From Clostridia bacterium (GTDB lineage: Bacteria; Bacillota; Clostridia; Christensenellales; QALW01), in the NCBI GenBank assembly GCA_017502165.1, contig JAFVVO010000019.1, positions 62,001 through 126,000 on the forward strand: 64,000 bases of DNA. The letters run 5' to 3'. Positions 60,569-64,000 of this stretch are shown one piece after another. Position 1 is the first letter of the stretch. Each line of letters opens with the position of its first letter. The position numbers and the translations under genes are program-made. The notes beneath the pieces were generated by a model. The model did not search any database. It saw nothing but the letters and a program-made list of their open reading frames with translations, and was not told where the DNA came from.

Positions 60569-61072
60569 ATTACTGAATTAGCGATAAATGATGAAATAAG
60601 AGAAAAAGAAGTTCGTCTTATCGGGACTGATGGTGCTCAGTTGGGTATCGTTTCTATTGAGCAGGCTATGCGTATGGCTGAACAGGAGGAATTAGACCTT
60701 TGTTTGATTTCGCCTAAGGCAGTACCGCCCGTTTGCAAAATTATGGATTACGGCAAATACCGTTTCGAAGCACAAAAGAGGGAAAAGGAAAACCGTAAAA
60801 ATCAAAAGGTTATTGCCTTACACGAAATTCAGCTTTCCGCAACAATCGAAAAGCATGATATGGAGACAAAGGCAAAGAAGGCAAGAGAATTTATTAAAGC
60901 CGGCGATAAGGTTAAGGTTTCAATCAGATTCCGTGCCCGTCAGATAACTCACCCCGAAATCGGTCATCAAATTATGTCGCTCTTTTGCGAAATGTTGGAA
61001 GACGTTGCCAAGGTAGAGAAGAAGCCCGCGTTAGAGGGCAGAAATCTCATAATGATAATGTCTGCATTATAA
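60569..61072 (+). CDS. infC: Translation initiation factor IF-3, AUU start
   Basis: Binds the 30S subunit and checks the start codon. Begins at ATT (60569), giving 167 residues, the normal length. GGAGG lies at 60556-60560 with an 8-base spacer, and no ATG, GTG or TTG exists between it and the coding region; the only upstream start is a TTG inside the leader hairpin. Motifs: TELAINDEIREKEVRLIG, CLISPKAVPPVCKIMDYGKYRFE, then the C-terminal domain with HDMETKAKKAREFIKAGDKVKVSIRFRGR-like and HPEIGHQIM. AUU starts let IF-3 repress itself. Confidence 0.93.
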   Translation: MTELAINDEIREKEVRLIGTDGAQLGIVSIEQAMRMAEQEELDLCLISPKAVPPVCKIMDYGKYRFEAQKREKENRKNQKVIALHEIQLSATIEKHDMETKAKKAREFIKAGDKVKVSIRFRARQITHPEIGHQIMSLFCEMLEDVAKVEKKPALEGRNLIMIMSAL

Positions 61073-61094
61073 AACTTTTAGGAGGTAAAATACT

Positions 61095-61295
61095 ATGCCA
61101 AAAATGAAAACTCACAGAGGTGCGGCTAAAAGATTTTCACTTACCGCTACCGGAAAAGTAAAGAGAGGTAAGGCTTACAGAAGCCATATCTTAACCAAGA
61201 AGTCAACCAAGAGAAAGAGAAATTTACGTCAGGGTGGCTATATTGCAGCTTGTGAAGCAGCAAATATCCGCAGCCTTATCCCTTATAAAAAGTAA
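61095..61295 (+). CDS. rpmI: 50S ribosomal protein L35
   Basis: 66 residues, very basic: [24 protein letters not shown], then [12 protein letters not shown], ending RSLIPYKK. Complete and typical. AGGAGG precedes the ATG. It lies between infC and rplT in the standard order. Confidence 0.98.
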   Translation: MPKMKTHRGAAKRFSLTATGKVKRGKAYRSHILTKKSTKRKRNLRQGGYIAACEAANIRSLIPYKK

Positions 61296-61314
61296 GTTTT
61301 AGGAGGAAAGAAAA

Positions 61315-61665
61315 ATGAGAATTAAAAGAGCAGTAAACACTAAAAAGAATCATAAAAAGGTCCTGAAACTTGCTAAAGGCTACTTTGGTGCTAAGAGCAG
61401 ACAGTTCCGTGTAGCAAATCAGGCTGTTATGAAGTCACAGGCTTATGCATACGTAGGCCGTAAGTTAAAGAAGAGAGATTTCCGTGCTCTCTGGATCACC
61501 CGTATCAATGCTGCTGCAAGAATGAACGGTCTTAACTACAGCAAGCTTATCAATGGTCTTAAGAAGGCCGGTATTGAAATCAACCGTAAGATGCTTGCAG
61601 AATTGGCTGTTTATAACGCTGAAGCATTTGCACAGCTTGCAGAAATTGCAAAGAAGAGCCTTTAA
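61315..61665 (+). CDS. rplT: 50S ribosomal protein L20
   Basis: 116 residues: [45 protein letters not shown], ending [18 protein letters not shown]. Complete. It is the last gene of the operon and the expected regulator acting on the upstream leader. AGGAGG precedes the ATG. Confidence 0.98.
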   Translation: MRIKRAVNTKKNHKKVLKLAKGYFGAKSRQFRVANQAVMKSQAYAYVGRKLKKRDFRALWITRINAAARMNGLNYSKLINGLKKAGIEINRKMLAELAVYNAEAFAQLAEIAKKSL

Positions 61666-61673
61666 TAAAAGTT

Positions 61674-61707
61674 GTGCGCAATGTTATTAACGTTGCGCAC
61701 TTTTTTT
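61674..61707 (+). terminator. Terminator after rplT
   Basis: Stem GTGCGCAA (61674-61681) with TTGCGCAC (61693-61700), extendable inside by GTT/AAC, followed by TTTTTTT. Confidence 0.9.
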
Positions 61708-61716
61708 AGGTGTAAT

Positions 61717-62478
61717 ATGCAAAAAATAACGAGTACGTCAAACGAAAAAATAAAGTTCTTAAAAACCTTAAAAAGTAAAAAGGGCAGAGAAGAATCGGGC
61801 ACTTATTTACTTGAAGGCAAGAGATCGGTGCTTGATGCTGTTAAGCACAACGTAAAATTTGCACGTATACTTATTCAGGAGGGCTATGAGCTTGACTTTG
61901 AGCCTGACTGTGAGGTGCTTGAGGTTTCACGCCACGTGCTTGAAGCACTTTCAGAGGTTTCTGCACCGGAGGGTATTATTGCTCAGGCTGTTATGCAGGA
62001 CCTTACCTTTGATGCAAGCAAAATTGAAGGCCTTGTGGTTTTTCTCGATAGGTTGCAGGACGCAGGCAATGTAGGTACAATTATCCGCACCTGCGATGCG
62101 GCAGGCGTTGGCGCGGTGGTGCTTTCACAAAACTGTGTTGAGGTGTTTAACCCCAAAACTATTCGGGCAACTATGAGCTCTATCTTCAACGTTCCCGTAA
62201 TGGTGGCAGAAGATAGCATCAAGGCACTTGAAAGTCTTAAAGACTCAGGCTACACCGTATATTCTGCGGCGCTTGGGGGAGAGAACTTTTATTCGGTTGA
62301 TAAAATAGATAAAAATAAAAGCTGTATTGTAATAGGCAACGAGGGCAACGACATTTGTGATGAGATTTTAGAAATTTCTGATAAAATCATTGAGTTACCC
62401 ATGCGTGGCGGAGCAGAATCACTTAATGCCGCCATTGCTTTAGGCGTGCTTGTTTACGGCTTTATGTTCCGTAATTAA
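61717..62478 (+). CDS. TrmH/SpoU-family RNA 2'-O-methyltransferase
   Basis: 253 residues from the ATG at 61717 with AGGTG upstream (the frame runs 15 codons further back through the terminator). An N-terminal substrate-binding domain (EKIKFLKTLKSKKGR) is followed by the SPOUT fold: LQDAGNVGTIIRTCDAAGVGAVVL, IVIGNEGNDICDEI and LPMRGGAESLNAAIALGVLVYG. These are the three SpoU motifs of the knotted SAM site. The RNA target is unknown. yebC follows 12 bases later. Confidence 0.9.
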   Translation: MQKITSTSNEKIKFLKTLKSKKGREESGTYLLEGKRSVLDAVKHNVKFARILIQEGYELDFEPDCEVLEVSRHVLEALSEVSAPEGIIAQAVMQDLTFDASKIEGLVVFLDRLQDAGNVGTIIRTCDAAGVGAVVLSQNCVEVFNPKTIRATMSSIFNVPVMVAEDSIKALESLKDSGYTVYSAALGGENFYSVDKIDKNKSCIVIGNEGNDICDEILEISDKIIELPMRGGAESLNAAIALGVLVYGFMFRN

Positions 62479-62490
62479 GGAGGAAATAAA

Positions 62491-63237
62491 ATGTCAGGAC
62501 ATTCCAAATGGGCTAATATTAAAAATAAAAAGGCTAAAACCGACGCTCAGAAGGGTAAAATCTTCACCAAAATAGGCAGAGAGCTGGCAGTTGCAGTTAA
62601 GGCAGGCGGTCCCGATCCCTCGGTTAACTCAAAGCTTGCTGACGTTATTGCAAAGGCAAAGGCAAACAACATGCCTAATGACACCATTTCTCGTAGTATT
62701 AAGAAGGCTGCAGGTGAAGGTGACGGCGCGAACTATGAAGAGCTTGTTTACGAAGGCTACGGTCCTGCAGGCGTTGCCGTTATCGTTGAGCTTCTTACTG
62801 ATAACCGTAACCGTACCGCAGGTGAAATCCGTCATATTTTCGATAAGGCAGGCGGCTCCATGGGCGCAACCGGTTGCGTTAGCTGGATGTTTGATAAAAA
62901 GGGCATCATTGTAGTTGCAAAGAGTGATTCCGTTGATGAAGAAGAGCTTATGATGAGCGCGCTTGACGTGGGCGCAGAGGATTTTGTTCCTCAGGATGAG
63001 TCCTATGAAATCTATACTAAGCCCGAAGATTTTTCTTACGTTCGTCAGGCTCTTGAAGAAGAGGGATATGAATTCCTTGAAGCACAGACCGATATGGTTC
63101 CCCAGAATACTGTTGCTGTTTCGGGAGACGACGTGCTTAAGAAGATTTACTGGATGCTTGATCAATTCGACGATCACGACGACGTTCAGAACGTTTATCA
63201 TAACGCAGAGCTTCCTGAAGAAGAGGAAGAAGAGTAA
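62491..63237 (+). CDS. yebC: YebC/PmpR family protein
   Basis: 248 residues: [24 protein letters not shown] at the start, [40 protein letters not shown], and [16 protein letters not shown]-like C-terminus ([19 protein letters not shown]). Widely conserved, linked to transcription control and, more recently, to translation of difficult peptide stretches. Complete; AGGAGG before the ATG. A terminator follows. Confidence 0.95.
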   Translation: MSGHSKWANIKNKKAKTDAQKGKIFTKIGRELAVAVKAGGPDPSVNSKLADVIAKAKANNMPNDTISRSIKKAAGEGDGANYEELVYEGYGPAGVAVIVELLTDNRNRTAGEIRHIFDKAGGSMGATGCVSWMFDKKGIIVVAKSDSVDEEELMMSALDVGAEDFVPQDESYEIYTKPEDFSYVRQALEEEGYEFLEAQTDMVPQNTVAVSGDDVLKKIYWMLDQFDDHDDVQNVYHNAELPEEEEEE

Positions 63238-63247
63238 TTTAGTTTTT

Positions 63248-63275
63248 AAGGACCGAGAAAAATCGGTCCTTTATC
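63248..63275 (+). terminator. Terminator after yebC
   Basis: Stem AAGGACCGA (63248-63256) with TCGGTCCTT (63263-63271), loop GAAAAA; only a short T-run follows. Confidence 0.7.
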
Positions 63276-63355
63276 ACATTTATTGTAGGGCAAGAGCTCT
63301 AATTTTCTTTAATTATTCTGAAGTGTTTATTTGAAAGCTTTGCCATCGAGGAAAA

Positions 63356-64000
63356 ATGTTTATTATCTATTTTTTTATTGCAATACTTTTAATATTTATA
63401 TCGGTACTTTTATATATCTATAATCTTGCATTTTATAATCCCCCAAGCAAGAGAATTAAAAAGCATTTCCGAGCCAGAGGGGAGCAATATGATGCAGTAC
63501 GGGAAAAATTAGATGCTACCACCAAGACCGTAAGCGAGGCCGAGTTTCAACCGGTTGAGATTATTGCACAGGACGGTGTAAAGCTTCGGGGAAAGTATTA
63601 TCATTACGCTGACGGCGCTCCAATGGACATAATTTTTCACGGCTACCGCAGCAGAGCAAACCACGATTGCGGCGGCGGATATTTGCTTGCAAGGGATTTG
63701 GGGCATAACGTGATTTTGCCCGACCAGAGAGCCCACGGTGAAAGCGGAAGCAATACCATCACCTTCGGCATCAAGGAAAGATACGATTGTCTTGAATGGA
63801 TAAAGTTTGCTTGCACCATGCAGCCCGACGTTAAGATTGTAATTTCAGGCGTTTCAATGGGAGCTGCAACGGTGCTTATGGCAAGTGAATTGGATTTACC
63901 CGAAAACGTTAAGGGAATTATAGCCGACTGCGCCTTTTCTTCACCTATTGAAATTATTTTGATGGAAAGCGAAAAAATGGGTATTCCCAAACAGCTTGCA
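63356..64000 (+). CDS. Alpha/beta hydrolase with N-terminal membrane helix (partial)
   Basis: The first 215 codons of a serine hydrolase-type protein; the 3' end is beyond the window. An N-terminal helix (FIIYFFIAILLIFISVLLYIY) anchors it. Then EIIAQDGVKLRGKYYHYA, the oxyanion region IIFHGYRSRANHDCG, DQRAHGESGS, and the nucleophile elbow ISGVSMGAATVLM with the serine in GVSMG. Acid and histidine of the triad would lie downstream. GAGG lies close before the ATG. Related Firmicutes proteins are annotated as alpha/beta hydrolases or extracellular BEM46-like; substrate unknown. Confidence 0.88.
   Translation, partial: MFIIYFFIAILLIFISVLLYIYNLAFYNPPSKRIKKHFRARGEQYDAVREKLDATTKTVSEAEFQPVEIIAQDGVKLRGKYYHYADGAPMDIIFHGYRSRANHDCGGGYLLARDLGHNVILPDQRAHGESGSNTITFGIKERYDCLEWIKFACTMQPDVKIVISGVSMGAATVLMASELDLPENVKGIIADCAFSSPIEIILMESEKMGIPKQLA

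Noticed and set aside
1-64000. CRISPR array, tRNA, rRNA, insertion sequence or prophage
   Set aside because: I found no regularly spaced repeats, cloverleaf-like segments with CCA ends, transposase motifs or phage structural genes while reading both strands; a dedicated scan could still find a short tRNA.

Overview
The window is chromosomal DNA from an endospore-forming Gram-positive bacterium of the class Clostridia. The evidence is the conserved minD-minE-rodA-spoIVFA-spoIVFB block, a small Gin (anti-sigma-G) gene, DUF512, DUF951, DUF1858 and TIGR01440 genes, a T-box in front of ileS, the infC-rpmI-rplT operon, lipobox lipoproteins and many TTGACA/TATAAT promoters. Order and genus cannot be fixed from sequence alone; a gut-type Oscillospirales or Christensenellales relative is my guess. 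I saw no rRNA, tRNA, CRISPR, transposase or prophage.

Layout. 1-8698 (minus) is a housekeeping run: Dabb protein, pyridoxal kinase, DUF512 radical-SAM protein, der, plsY, parE, parC (cut by the left edge). 8881-12329 (plus) is a heterodimeric ABC exporter. 12426-13084 (minus) is DUF1858 and rpiB. 13281-18013 is the cell-shape/sporulation block minD, minE, rodA, spoIVFA, spoIVFB, interrupted on the other strand by a self-contained GIY-YIG nuclease cassette (14348-15301). 18039-22236 (minus) is DUF951, an unusual signal peptidase I, a metallophosphoesterase, a PHP-like protein without its metal ligands, and dusB. 22321-25403 (minus) is two small solute-binding-like membrane proteins and a membrane-fused PepV dipeptidase. 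25574-30454 (minus) is a second heterodimeric ABC exporter with rmuC.

30929-43280 (plus) is the largest accessory unit: eight tightly packed genes for a giant solute-binding protein with carbohydrate-binding-like modules, two permease pairs, an NHL/TPR membrane protein, a YIP1 protein and a DUF5696 lipoprotein that looks like an extracellular glycosidase-like enzyme. There is no ATPase gene. I read it as a poorly characterised glycan-uptake machine.

43330-45954 holds gin, a HPr-kinase-like gene coupled to rfbA, a PqqD-type peptide-recognition gene and, divergently, a 38-codon peptide gene behind a perfect consensus promoter. Precursor, recognition domain and kinase together resemble the non-cyclase part of a phosphorylated lasso-peptide pathway; this is the most interesting candidate for an undescribed system.

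46100-50771 (minus) is ileS with its T-box leader, an rRNA-type methyltransferase and a pseudouridine synthase. 51176-54925 (plus) is a membrane protein, a MecA-like penicillin-binding protein and a PTS IIC-like permease. 55041-60383 (plus) has a lipoprotein, TIGR01440, a LanT-like exporter, a C-terminally anchored secreted protein, a sortase and a membrane protein. 60407-61707 is infC-rpmI-rplT with an attenuator leader and an AUU start for infC. A SpoU methyltransferase, yebC and a truncated alpha/beta hydrolase close the window.
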